DNA of 64,000 bases from Epiperipatus broadwayi (lineage: Eukaryota; Onychophora; Udeonychophora; Euonychophora; Peripatidae). The position numbers were made by a program, and so were the translations under genes. The DNA is taken from NCBI GenBank assembly GCA_028023455.1, contig JAQFVV010012545.1, forward strand, positions 436,001 through 500,000, given 5' to 3'. Below are positions 49,901 through 61,965 of the stretch, piece by piece (the first letter of the stretch is position 1; each line of letters opens with the position of its first letter). The notes beneath the pieces were generated by a model. It ran no database searches and was not told where the DNA came from. It saw only the letters and a list, made by a program, of their open reading frames with translations.

Positions 49901-49992
49901 GACAGAATAGCTCAGTTGGTAGAACGTTTGCCTTAAATTTGATATACAAGAATCTAAAGGTGCGAGTTCAACCTCTAAGCGAATATTGTCAC
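49901..49992 (+). repeat. tRNA-derived SINE head (Lys-type A box)
   Basis: GACAGAATAGCTCAGTTGGT and AGAACGTTTGCC give a perfect A box (TAGCTCAGTTGG). GCGAGTTCAACCTC at about 49962-49975 is a good B box about 50 bp downstream. The ends GACA and TGTC could form part of an acceptor stem, but the anticodon arm is enlarged (TTAAATTTGATATACAAGAA), so it is tRNA-like rather than a tRNA gene. It leads directly into the hammerhead-like fold at 50006-50059 on the same strand. Confidence 0.72.
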
Positions 49993-50005
49993 TGTGCATA
50001 TAGAC

Positions 50006-50059
50006 CAGCAACACCTGAAGAAGAGTAGAGAATCTACTCAAAACATAGTGTAATTACTG
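50006..50059 (+). ncRNA. Hammerhead ribozyme-like fold downstream of tRNA head
   Basis: CTGAAGA (50015-50021) fits the conserved core CTGANGA. It is followed, after one A, by a perfect 7-bp stem II (GAGTAGA, 50023-50029, with TCTACTC, 50033-50039, loop GAA). AAAA then stands where GAAA is required, followed by CATA and GTGT. Stem I can form from ACAC (50011-50014) with GTGT (50048-50051), and CAG (50006-50008) with CTG (50057-50059) across an internal loop. The stem III closing part is minimal. The G-to-A change at position 12 would inactivate it. The combined placement of core and stems is better than expected by chance, but it is one degenerate copy. Confidence 0.45.
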
Positions 50060-50075
50060 ACCTGTAGTCTATTTG

Positions 50076-51864
50076 TGTTTTATTTACTAAGTTTAAATAA
50101 AGTTTAAAATTTTCGATACATTCAACATTCACTCATAAATGATAGAAATAGTCCAACATATCACATCTTATAATATACCATCATTACAAATCTTCAGAAA
50201 AATAGTTCATGAAGTTTTATTTTTGCTCATGTTAAAATAAATATAACTTTATTTGTTTAGATATTCAGACAAGTTAGGACTTTGGACTATATTATAAAAA
50301 ATCAAATAAGTAAGAGAATCTACAATTAAATTAAATATTCAATAAAGAATGAAAGTCACAATGCTGGAATGATAATAGGTTAAACAATGCAAAACATATA
50401 CATATAATTCCCATTTAACTTGTCCAAATTGGTGGTGATTGTAGAGGGGGGGGGGGATTTCTAGGGAAAAAAAATTTCTAGTTATCTTAAAATAAAATTG
50501 GGATAGTGAATTCAAATTCGAAATAAACTGATATTTTATTTCAGTGGTAAGTAGAGTGGAGAGGGAAAAAAATTGTTTTACCAAAATTGTTTTATCAAAT
50601 TAAAGTTAGTTTTTACGTTGCAAATTCTTTTTAAAATTTTTTTATTATATAGATTTGTGATTGAAGCCCATAATTCAAATAATGCAAGCAAAGTAAAATA
50701 TTTAAAGAATGACATTTTTAGGAATCTATATTCTATTCCTAATACATTCATTTCTATTTTTGCTCACCAGAATTTCAGCAAAAAATTTTTTTTACTAAAA
50801 AAAAAAAAGGTAACAGAGATAGCTAAGATAAAGACTGATGAAATGAATCAGCCAAAACTTTAGCAAGAAAATACAGTAATAAGTAAAATTATACATTTTC
50901 CTTAGCCATAATGATTTTATCTTACAGTCAGATAATCAGCAACAGATGGGAAGCACTTTATTTTTTAAAAAAAATATTATTAAAGTCAATTAAATGTGAT
51001 CTACATTTAAATTAAATCCTCAAAATATAAACAATACTATCCTTTTATACTATATAATTAAAGCTATATAATAAATAATAATCATTAAAATATTTGCATT
51101 ACTAATAAGATACACTTAAAGATTATTTAACTACTAATTGTAATCATAGAATGAGAGATTACTTTAGATATTTATAAGTTTTTGTATGCAATTTTTTAAT
51201 TACTATAAAGGTTATGTATGTATATCTTCCTTTTATTAATTTCTTTCTAAGCACATAACTGTTTTTATTTTTCATCCTATTAATAATTTTTTTTATATGC
51301 ATACATGAATAAAAGGAAAATTTATGTGCCAAAATTTTCATTATGTTTATTATTCAATTCATTATAATATAGCTATATAATATATCTCACAATACTATAA
51401 TAAATATAATTATTAAAACCAGACAGCACTCAGACAAACCCAATATCAATAACAATTAACAATGTCAAACTGTTGTTATAGCAACCTCCTTTTAACAATA
51501 AATACGTATATAGATTTTTATTTTTTCCTATTAATTTGAATATATATTGAACCAGATGCTTTATCCGATTCAATGGTTTCATTGCCAAAAATTAAAACCT
51601 TTTATTTTCATTAAATTTCTGAAGTTAAAAAGTTTAAAACCATTTAAAAATTATTTATAAAAGTACGTGTATTTACACACACACTCATTTATATTTAAAA
51701 TATATATATATTTTTTATAAATTTGATTTCTAAAATAGTTTTCTTTTAGCACTTGTTTTTACTTCTTTTTTTTTATTGAATTAATTAAAAGCAAGCAAAC
51801 TTTTTAATTACATTCCTGATTCTTTTATTTTAATTATAATCCATTTTTAGTTTAATTTTGTATT
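50076..51864. other. AT-rich DNA without recognisable features
   Basis: A run of 11-12 G at about 50447-50458 and A/T tracts; short chance frames only. Confidence 0.45.
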
Positions 51865-51872
51865 GTTGTTTT

Positions 51873-53491
51873 GGTAATACAGCATCGATTGATCCACACC
51901 ATAAGATGGCACTGTTGCTAGTGAAAAACGAATAGATATAACATTACCGGGCTGATTTGATTATTATTATTTTGTAATGTTATCGTGTTTTTGGTTTTTT
52001 TTGGTTTGGATTTTTTTTTTTGTTGGGACCGTATTTTCTTTTTTTTTTTAAATAAATAAATTGATTTTTAAATTTTTTTTTTAATATGTTTTGTAAAAAC
52101 CTTTTTTTTTCTTTATTTTTTTTTGTAAAACTTGTTGTATAACAAAATTGGATTATGGTCTTTTTTTTTTTTTAAAGTAACTTTTTTTATTTTTTGTTGG
52201 CTTTTTACTTTCATTAACTCTTTGCCTGTCTTTGACGCGACCTCTCGTAAGCAGTTGACGTCACTCTAACTCAGCCGATTCTTATGCTAAAAAATTCGTT
52301 CGATACGTTTTAAAGAGATTTTTAAAAGTTCTGTATGATGGTGACCTCTTCCGACTTATTTTACAAGTAAAAAATAAAAAAAAACGCATTTAAACCTAAA
52401 CAAAGAAAGAACATTATTTGTGATTGGTTCTTAGCAAGCTCTCAGCCGAAAAAGACATTCTGATTGGCTGGAAAGAACAAAGAAACCGCCTGATCAAAGA
52501 AAATAAAGAAAAACGCTGAGATTTTCATTTCGAATCCAATTTTAAGTATTATAAAATTATATTTATGGAAACTAAAAATGATTCTCAGACAGAATAATAA
52601 AAAAACAAAATTATTTTCGAAAAATATTGAAGATTTTAGTACAAATATTGAAGATGTAGTAAAAAGAAATATTTACTTTTCTATAACGTAAAAGTCGATC
52701 TTTTTGTTTATATTATAGCTTTTATGTTGCCGATATTGAATATTTTAGAATAAATAAATAGCAATTTATTTTTGAAAGAACTTTCGTTCTCTTCATAACC
52801 TAAAAAATTAATAACATACTTTTTATAAACGTATCTGAGTTGAATTTAATATTATAGGTGAATATGTTTTAACAATAGGCTTTGTCTTCAGTTTGTGAGT
52901 TGGCCAATTAAAAGCTTTGATTTTTACCTCATACAACCAATGATTTAATTAGCAGTTAAAAGGTTAAACTACCACAAAGGCAGTTCTGGGTGAGGAGAAT
53001 ATTTCTCTGTTGAAGAAAGGCCACCGCATCTGCTTCTATAGTCTGCCATTGAAATGTTTTGATCTCGAAAAAGTGTCAGAAAGTGCACGACTTGATCGTG
53101 AACTTTGCCGAATTGTGACTAACAATCCTCATTAACTGAATTCTGACCCCTGACAATGAAACCAGGGGCGTTTGGAAAATCGTTACAATTTTTACGAACA
53201 AAAATAAAAAAAAATACATCGAAGCCAAAACAAAAACAAAAAACGTTATAATAGTTTTCGACATTCAAAATACAGAAACTTTCACATCATACGCTGTACA
53301 ATAGTTAAGAGTAATGTCTATAGAGAGTCTTGCATACTCGTCACTAATAATGTTCAACATACTAGAGATGTTGGGGTAATGGGTGCACTTCAACATCTTA
53401 GCGGTTGAACAGTTTACTAGGCCGTAAGATCTATGAGCGGCCTTGTAAACAGCGCCATCTTATGGCGTGAATCAATCGATGCTGTATTACC
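51873..53491. mobile_element. 1.62-kb DNA transposon with ~40-bp inverted termini, non-autonomous
   Basis: The left end GGTAATACAGCATCGATTGA (51873 onward) continues as TCCACACCATAAGATGGC. The right end is its inverse, GCCATCTTATGGCGTGAATC to 53491. The two arms match over about 42 bases with about four differences. Both are flanked by the identical 8-mer GTTGTTTT (51865-51872 and 53492-53499), so the boundaries are exact. GG...CC ends with an 8-bp duplication suggest the Merlin superfamily; hAT also makes 8-bp duplications but usually ends CA...TG. The interior has a strongly T-biased part (51960-52210) and a less biased part with one coding-like stretch near 52998-53120 (LLKKGHRICFYSLPLKCFDL), which matches no transposase I recognise. 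The left third contains GCAGTTGACGTCA-like sequence. Confidence 0.85.
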
Positions 53492-53499
53492 GTTGTTTT

Positions 53500-55850
53500 T
53501 TATTAGAAGTTAATCCCTGGTTAGAATTCTTAATTAAGTTTGAGCGGGAGATTGAGATTTTCCCTGGCCTAAGGCTTAGATAGTGTGAGGGTATAAATAA
53601 CCCCAAACATTTTGGACATTTTAGAGATTATTCTTGGCTGGAACAAACTGCTTCAAAGTGATAGATTCAGTTTCTAATAATTCCAATATTCATTTTCACA
53701 CTTTGATTTTAGCCTGCTGAGATTCGTACTGTATTATTGGCAGTCTGGACATACTATTTTTTCTTAAAATCTGCCATTAATAAAAGATTTTGTTTCCTAA
53801 AGATGTCTAAATTCAATGCTTTGTGTTTTATAACTTACAATATGCCTTGCTAACTTAACCAAGGATGGACTTCTAATTCCCAGCTGTTCTTTCATCATGC
53901 CATGAAAATCTGAAGTAAAAAGGATCCCGAAATATGCCTCTACACTTGCTGCCCTGAAGAGAAGACACCTGAAAGATGAATTTAAAAATAAAAGTGTGCA
54001 CTCTTTTGAGAAACTATGTGAACTCTGCTTTACCGTAAGGTAAAATTATTTCTTGTTCTTTCCAGGGTAAATCAATTTATTTTAATTAAATCTCTGCTCA
54101 ATCTAAAATAAGTGTGATGTATAAAGTTTTGTTAATTATTCAATCTAAAATTTTTTATATGTTTTTGCTTTTCTTTATATTTCTAATGGGTCTTGGAATC
54201 TTAATTTTAAGATTCCAAGTTTGTATTTATCAGGGAGTGTAGAGTGTATAGCGAGTTTATGTTTTATATGCTTATTATGCTTTCTTGTTTTATTACTAAC
54301 TAGTGCTAAATGCTTTGGCAGTCTTTTGTAAATTTTAATAAAATTACCTGTCCCTATTTTATTCTCCAATAATTAATTTAAATTACTGTGTTTGCACTTT
54401 TTGCAAACCACAAATCTTTTGGCTGGTGGTTTATCGTGTTTGTTATTCTGGCTTTCCTGGAGTTGAAGATTTCCTTTCTTCTTTTCTAGATTATGTAAGA
54501 TCATGATCATATTTTTCTTTTGTCTTGTATGTGTAAATCGACCATGAATTGCATTAAACGTTTTGATCATAGGGTTGTCCTGCCGACGAAATGACATTCT
54601 TGTCTCGATGCATTATTCTGGGCAAGAAATGCTAGTTGGTGCCATTTCATTGAATTCTTACAAGGCCGTATATTTTTTTATATATCTCTTAATCAGGAAA
54701 CTAGAATTGTTTTTTATTTATAAATCGCCAGCAGGAAGATACTCTTAATTCCCGTTTAAATTTTAGGTGATAGAACGTTTCTTTCTGCTAAAGCATTTAA
54801 TATTTTAATATTTTCAACTCATATACACTCTCTGATAAATTAACTTATAAAAATCTAGGCCAAACTTTAGTATTCTGTTCACGAGATTTATTTGCTCTTT
54901 TATTTTCTTTGCTTCAAATTTATTGATCAGAGCGTGTATTGAAAATTTAGTTTGTAAAATTATTTGTAATTCTAATTATTTCATTTTCTTGATAAAGGCT
55001 TGGGAAGACATAATTGGTTCTCTAATTACTTACCTGTCTCCTATTGAGACTTTTAAATTATTATTCTCAGCTTAGATTTGCCAATCCTTTGATTCCCCAG
55101 TTTTAAATGGCAGTTTTCCTTAAATCAGATATTTAATGTTTCCTCCCTTTTAAATCATTTATGCCGGAGTATTTTCTAAGTTTCTTATTTCGTTAAACTG
55201 GAGATTTAAGTTTTCTTCCACTCTATCATTTATTCTCTGTGGTATTCATTTATCATTTTTGTGTTCTTGTATTGTAATCAACCATGGAGATCTTAAACAT
55301 GATTTTTCCATGCAGTAGTTCTGCGGACAATATGACATCATTAGTTAATATGCTAGTGATGCTCGCCTGTGCTGGTTTCATTAATTCATGCAAGAAACTT
55401 TCCTTTGCTTTTCACTTTAGAACTTTTAACTAAGGAAACCAGAGTTGCTCTGGTGAATTGTCAGCTGAAGGAAAACCTTTCCCTCCTTTTCTAATTCACT
55501 TTTTAGAAAGTTAGTTGGTCTGCCAGAGTGTTGACATTTTATTATTTCTAGTACATGCCCAATATAACCATACTTATTGTGTGTAAAGCTATACTTTAAA
55601 ATTTTATATTACTCTTAATAAAATTTTCAAATTATTTAAACTTAATTTGGCTGACGTTTGTCTTAGTGCTTTTATTTCTCAATTGTCTGAACAATAATAG
55701 TTAAGATTTCTTCCTTGTCCCTGAGTCTAGTCGGCACAGACCATCTTTACCATCCACTTTTGATTTCAATAAACAAATTTTCCAGATAAGTCTGATCTGG
55801 TGGCGCCCTCCATGATCAAAGGTAGATTGAGTGACCGTTACAATATATAA
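53500..55850. other. Moderately AT-rich stretch with LTR-like signals, unassigned
   Basis: TATAAATA at 53592-53599 follows GTGTGAGGG, and AATAAAAG occurs at about 53778, so the start resembles a promoter followed by a poly(A) signal. At the other end, CAATAAACAAA near 55771 is followed by GGTGGCGCCCTCC and GAGTGACCGTTACA ending at about 55845, which resembles the last part of an LTR with its TG...CA end. I could not match the two ends with each other, and the minus-strand frames 54175-54597 show no protease, integrase or reverse transcriptase. An LTR element remains unproven. Confidence 0.3.
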
Positions 55851-57060
55851 CCTTTATTTACTTATTTTTAGATTTTTTTTTCTTAATTTGATTATAAAAA
55901 ATAGCATGTATTTATTTATTTCATTCTCTTAGTAATCTAGTATTAGAAGCAACTTTTTTTTTTTTTGTAATTTTAATAATTATTTTCTTAGTAGAATTTT
56001 TATCTTACAGCAGTCATTTAGCTTAAATTCACTCTCTTATGGTTAGATATAGCATTTGTTCAAATGTTTTAGTGTTCATTGGATAGCAAAATGATTTATT
56101 AATGAAAAAAAAAAAAAAATTAAGATATCATTATTATACAGAAAACCTAAAACAAGCAAGATAAAAAGGGATTGGCAGTTTTTTTGTTCTCAAGCTCCGA
56201 GAGTGATTGTGAGAGTTCTTGCACGCAACAAAAAAGAAAAATTATATATTTTCCATAATTTTTTTATATATTTTCGACTATTTTTGCAAAATATTATTTT
56301 AATCAGTCTACTTGTATATTTATGATTTTTAAAATATTTATTTTAATTAAGGAATATTTATGATTATACACAAGTTTTATTCAGATGTTTGTTTTTAAGA
56401 AAATACATCAAGAAAAATATAATCTCAGTAAAAGAACTGCGCTTGGTCAAAAAGGTACACTTTCATAAACATGGTAGCAGTTACTTTTGTCATTTTTTAA
56501 ACAATTATAAAAAGTTCATTCAGGTTTTGACTATGAAAGTAAACAAATTTTTTCGGAGTTTCTTAAATATTTTTGTAACTTGTGTATTTACTGGTATTAG
56601 ACCAGAAGTGGTTTTTCTTTCAAATATACAGTTTCAGGGGCCCCACAACAATTTGATTTTTTTTTCTTTGGCAATTTTATTTTAACAGTTCAGGATAAAA
56701 AAATTAATAAATCAATTATAAATTCCATTCAAAAAGTTTATTTCATTTTTTTTTATTTATATTATATTGTCTAAATATGACACAATCATTTTCATAGTTT
56801 GTTTAAAGTGAGTTTTTTTTTGTCACTATCAAAACAAAAAACATTGTGAAACTGTATAACAATACCTGAATTCATTTTAGTTAAATTTGTGTGGTCTCAA
56901 TTATACATAGACAAAGATTCATTTGTGGCCATTTTAAATGCGCTTAGGGATTTCAGGTCGCTGATAGGAAAAATTCTCAATTAACCGTTTTTATAAGTAA
57001 TGAAGGTACTTGAGTACTAACTAAGCTATGACGTACTACACAGGCCGGGTAGATAGGTCA
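55851..57060. other. AT-rich DNA without recognisable features
   Basis: A 98-residue plus-strand frame (56389-56685) has no recognisable content, and the rest holds homopolymers only. Confidence 0.4.
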
Positions 57061-57063
57061 GTA

Positions 57064-57084
57064 CAAATGGGGGTGGAGGGGGGT

Positions 57085-57150
<66 letters not shown>

Positions 57151-57170
57151 GGGGGGGGGGGGGGGGGGGG
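57064..57170. repeat. Poly(G) tract of about 100 bp
   Basis: From 57069 the plus strand is almost pure G with interruptions T (57074), A (57077), T (57084) and A (57150). The longest uninterrupted run is 65 G (57085-57149). Such a tract would form G-quadruplexes. In an otherwise strongly AT-rich sequence it stands out and may partly be an assembly or sequencing artefact. The proline-rich frame on the other strand is simply its complement and not a gene. Confidence 0.95.
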
Positions 57171-60100
57171 ATAATGAATAATGGGTTTCCTTTTATTTTT
57201 TTAATTTTCATGTGTTATCTTCAGTTAATAGAAAAAAAATATTAAAAAGTAAAGTGGAAATATTATAACAAATTTTGATATAAGATTGTCTTTCTTTAAA
57301 ATTATACTAACTAAAAAAAATAACACTAGAAATATCAAATATTATTGCTTCTTTTCAGCCATTTTGTTTTAGATATTTATTGGAGGGTGTTCTGACATTG
57401 GTATACCAGTAAATTCACAAGTACCATATTTTTATTGGCAATTGTGAAAAAATAAGTCATTATTATGCTTAAATTTTTCACTTTATTATTATTTTTCTAT
57501 ATTTGCAAAGCTAAAATATTATTTCTGAGAATGGAATTCATTTATATAGTCATATTTCTAAAAAATGAGTTAACCCTCTTGCAAATTGTTTTCTTGCTAT
57601 AAAAGTTCAATATCAAGATTAGAGTTAAAACATTATTACTTATCAGAAAATACTAAATTCAACTTCATTTGATAGATATTTTTATTTACAAAGGAAATAA
57701 ATTCTAAATATTCACATTTATTTCTGAAAATATTTAAAAAATGAGATTGTAATCAAAACAAAAAGCCCCGCATGTCAACAGTGTTGGGAAGAATATTTTC
57801 ATTCTCAAATATTAATGAAATCTTCATTATATAATATTTGTTTGTAAAATGTGAACAAATAAATATTTATTTCTCTTAAATATAACAAATTATGTTTTAA
57901 AATTTTTAATACTTTTTACAATTTTACAATATTTTCATACTTGCTGTTTCTAATTGTACTCATTGCATTTGGCTATCTTCAGAGCAAACTTGCATTGTCC
58001 AAAAATATAACATTCTGTTTTTAAAAATAAAATATTTCTGTTCAAAATAAATTAACAATTTATATTCTTGATTTACAATAATTATTATACAATTTTTGTA
58101 CAAAAACAATCTTCAATTATAAATTTGCAAATAATCATATTTCTAGTTATTCAAACTATTTTCTCCAAACAATGTTGTAAAAATTAGTGCTTTCAGATTA
58201 TGTCACAAGCACAAAAATAACTCATCAAGGTAGAGCTAAAGCCTTCTTATCTTATATGATAAAATTCATGTATTTAAAATTGAAGCTTACAAAAATTCAC
58301 AATAGGTGATGAATAATTTTAAACACATGAAATATCAGGTTAACTGGTCGAAGAATTAAAAATTATAGAAATGTATTTTAAAATTAAAGTTTAATCATTC
58401 AATGGCTGTTAGAAAATACCAAAAAAAAAAATTCAAAATAAAAAGATTAATTTAGCAATGAACTTTTCATTCCTCATTTTCATAAGTGATAGTTAGGTTT
58501 AAAGAAAATAAAGATAAAGCAATAAATGTTAATGACAATTTTTAAATCTACAAGTTAAAAAAAAAAAGTATTTAAACACTTTGATTACATACATTAGGTT
58601 GATGAAATCTAATGATAATAGAATACCAAAGATTTTTATTTTACTTTACTATATTTTTTGATAACAAATACCTTATATATAAAAACAATCATAAAGAAAG
58701 AGATAAACTTTTTATTGTGACTATTACAGGAGATTTCAAGTTAAGATTTTAAAATTATTGTTTTTAACAACAACAAAAAAAGGAATTAATGTTTTAATGA
58801 ATAGTTCCCTCAGCATTTTTTTTTAATTCATTGAAATCTATTTTTAAAAAAATTCTATAAATCACATCAGCTGATCCAGAGATAATTATTCACCTCCACT
58901 AATTAAACAAAAAACTTTTTTTTTAATTTAAAAAAAACAAACTAAAACTGATTAAAAAAACAAACAAAAAAACAACAAAATGCAAACAAGATGCTCATAA
59001 CAATTAGACATGTTAATTTACGAATATTTATTAGTATAAATTTTCTTTAATTTTATTTTTGAATGTTCAAAGTCTGAATAATTATATGATAGTTCAATAA
59101 ATCCTAACACATATTAAAGCAAAAAAGTCTGGCCGTCATAAAAATTTTAAAGAGGTGCCCCAGATAGCAAAAACAACAGAATTTTACAGATTCAGATTAA
59201 TAATATTCTACTCATTCTATAAACTAAATATTATACTAAATTAAAAAAACAGATTTATAAAACCTTAAGTGTATACTTTAATGATTTCTTTTTTTTTTCT
59301 TTAAAAAAACAAAGACAAATTATTTTTTATTTAAATTATTAATTTTATTTATTTTTATTGTATATTTATAAAAGAAAAGATTAAAAATATGAAATCTTAT
59401 AATACAAAATAAATAACATTATACAAAATTAAAATGTTAATAATTTAAAATAAAAATTATTTAAAAAAATTAATATGTATTACAGCTAAACTTAAAACAT
59501 ATAAAAATTCATTCTATTAAATTTTATTACTATATACAGTACTATACATTTAATAGTAAATTTTAATGATTTTTATTTCTTGTATAATTCTATCTTCAAT
59601 TTCTAAATTAACATATAATGCTTAAATTATATCTTACCTACAACAAGACAAACTCTTTTAACTACAATTCACTGAAAAAAGTTATATTTTATAATTTTCT
59701 ACTTTTAGCTCCACCTATATATAATTAAAGAAATAATTTCATACTTCTCTCTATAATCTGACATTTATAATATTGCAATATTTCAATTATATTTATAAAA
59801 ATTAAAATATTTTATTATATATACATATGTCAATTATTTAACTTAAAAAAATGTGTCTTTATAAGACATTTGATAACATTTATCTATTATGATTATTTTA
59901 AAGACTATAATTTATATTATTTATTTAGATGGGATTTCATTAATTTTATTTTTAAATGTAAATATTTATTGCCATTCATCTCAAGTCTTATTCTAATTAT
60001 TAATGTTTGGTTTATTCTTCTTTTTATTAAAGTATGGTGGAGTCATGATATAAGCTATATTTTGATCCAAGCTGCCCCCCCCCCCATGCACTATACATAA

Positions 60101-60845
60101 CATATAATAGTTCATGTTTTATTAATAAACTTTGATTAAAATACCATACATTGTTTATTGAATTGCAAAATATGTAGTACTTTTCAACATGCACACCTAT
60201 ATAATAGACAATTTTTATACATATAGTGTGCATTTATAAATTAAAATTATATTATAAACAAAATTTAAAAAAAAAAAAAATTAATAATTAATGATAAATT
60301 GAAGAAATACATTTACATAAATTTTTCATTCATTGAAAAAATAAGAATTAAAAAAAATGTAAATTAGCAAAATGTGTCTGACTTTTATTATAATTTAATA
60401 CACCCTGGTTAATCTTTATTTTTTTTTAATAACTTTTTTCTTATAGAAACATAACAGACTCGTCTTGTTAACAAGAAATTATGATTTCTTTAATTGCTTT
60501 GTTCTTTTGAAATCAGTATTATCTTCTAAACTTTTGAAAAAGTTTTAGCATTATGCTTATAATATATTTTATTATATGAAATATTACACATTAAATTTGT
60601 AAAAGATAATAAAAAAATAAATAAAATGTTAGTGCTTTCAACATAAAGTAAATAAATTTTATTAATGAATATATTATAAAATATATTAAATTAGCAAGAT
60701 GTAATGATTTTTATCATTTATTTATATTCTGTTTGTTTATATTTTTTTGGGCAGTATATAACAGAAGTCATGCATATTGATAGGGTAGTTCATGGCTTAC
60801 TGTAATTATGTTTATGCATTTATACATTGTTTATTATTGGCAACT
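57171..60845. other. Long AT-rich stretch, nothing assignable
   Basis: It holds long A runs and T runs and a C run at about 60076-60085. No gene, RNA or repeat pair was recognised. Confidence 0.45.
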
Positions 60846-61965
60846 ATCATCATCATCAACCATCAATCTACTTCAGGATGAAGGTCTCTGCAAGTTCAAT
60901 CCATCTTTTCCGATCTTTAGTTTCTCTTCTCCACATCACCCCGGCACACTTTCTTATTTCATCCATCCATCTCACATGTGGTCTCTTTCTGGGTCTTTTA
61001 CAATCTCTTGGAATCCAGTTTAAAATTTCAATTGTCCATCTATTATCATCTCTTCTAGCAATATGTCCAGCCCAACACCACTTCAGTCTTTTAATTTTTT
61101 CAATGAGGTCAGTAACACCTGTTTGTTCTCTTACCCATACATTGCGTTTTCGATCTCTTCTTGTTACTCCCAACATGCATCTCTCCATACTTCTTTGAGT
61201 GGTTTGAAGTCTCTGTATCACTCTTCTATTAAGTGTCCAAGTCTCAGATCCATAAGTAAGAACTGGCAAAACACATTTATTAAAAACCTTCCTTTTCAAA
61301 CACATAGGTATATTTCCTTTTAGTATCAAGTTATTTCTACCAAAAGCACTCCAACCAAGTTTAATTCTATGATTAATTTCATCCATTATGTTTCCATCTG
61401 TATTAATAATCTGACCAAGGTATTTGTAACTGTTAACTTCTTCTAATTCATCATAATCAATCTTTATTTTCATATTTTGAGCAAATCGATTAAATATTAC
61501 TTTAGTCTTTTTAACATTTATCTTTAGTCCTACTTTCATCTGATAACTCCTGCAACCTTTCCTGCAGCTCTGAAGCATTATTTGCAAAAACAACTATATC
61601 ATCTGCAAAATCTAAATGACTTAAATAATCTTCCATTTACTTTCACTCCTTTAGCTTCCCATTTTAATCCACACAATACTTCTTGCAGAACTGCTGTAAC
61701 AAGTTTTGGAGATATGGAGTCACCCTGTCTTACACCCATCTCAATGTTGACTTTCCTAATATTATGTAATTTAATTGTTGCTATTGCATTTTTATAAATA
61801 TTCTTTAAAATATGACAATACTCTGGATCTATACCTTGATGATCCAATGCTTTAATCACTGAAGAAATGTTTATAGAATCAAATGCCTTTTCATAATCTA
61901 CAAATCCTAAGCATAATGGCAACTCATAATCATTTGTCCTTTCTATAACTTCTCTCAATACCTGG
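60846..61965 (-). mobile_element. RTE-clade LINE, 5'-truncated sister copy
   Basis: This is the last ~1.1 kb of the same RTE family as 38290-41364. It is 5'-truncated at about 61965, inside the segment before VLREVIERTNDYELPLCLGF, where similarity to the 38-kb copy stops abruptly. It retains DYEKAFDSI, RQGDSISPKLV, and the C-terminal block through RPRKRPHVRWMDEIRK, which is better preserved here than in the 38-kb copy. Two breaks are visible: an extra T near 61633 just before the FADD motif and a 9-base deletion near 61538 (the position of ENR in the other copy). The 3' tail is ATGATGATG on the minus strand. 5' truncation is the usual result of incomplete target-primed reverse transcription. 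Confidence 0.9.
60868..61963 (-). pseudogene. RTE reverse transcriptase C-terminal half, frameshifted
   Basis: Two frames cover the protein: from about 61963 to 61630 (VLREVIERTNDYELPLCLGF to WEAKGVKVNG, then a frameshift giving RLFKSFRFCR), and from 61593 to 60868 (starting in the wrong frame, then VGLKINVKKTKVIFNRFAQN to the natural end MDEIRKCAGVMWRRETKDRK and a final stop). The active-site Asp pair lies in the frameshifted part. A short insertion relative to the 38-kb copy and the missing N-terminal half make it non-functional. Its natural C-terminus (RWIELAETFILK) shows the normal protein end of this family. Confidence 0.88.

Noticed and set aside
57026-57211. Proline-rich open frame on the minus strand
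   Set aside because: It is the complement of the poly(G) tract and has no sequence of its own.
60808-61323. Plus-strand frames of 71-123 residues
   Set aside because: They are antisense to the RTE reverse transcriptase, and the same shadows appear at 38412-38758.
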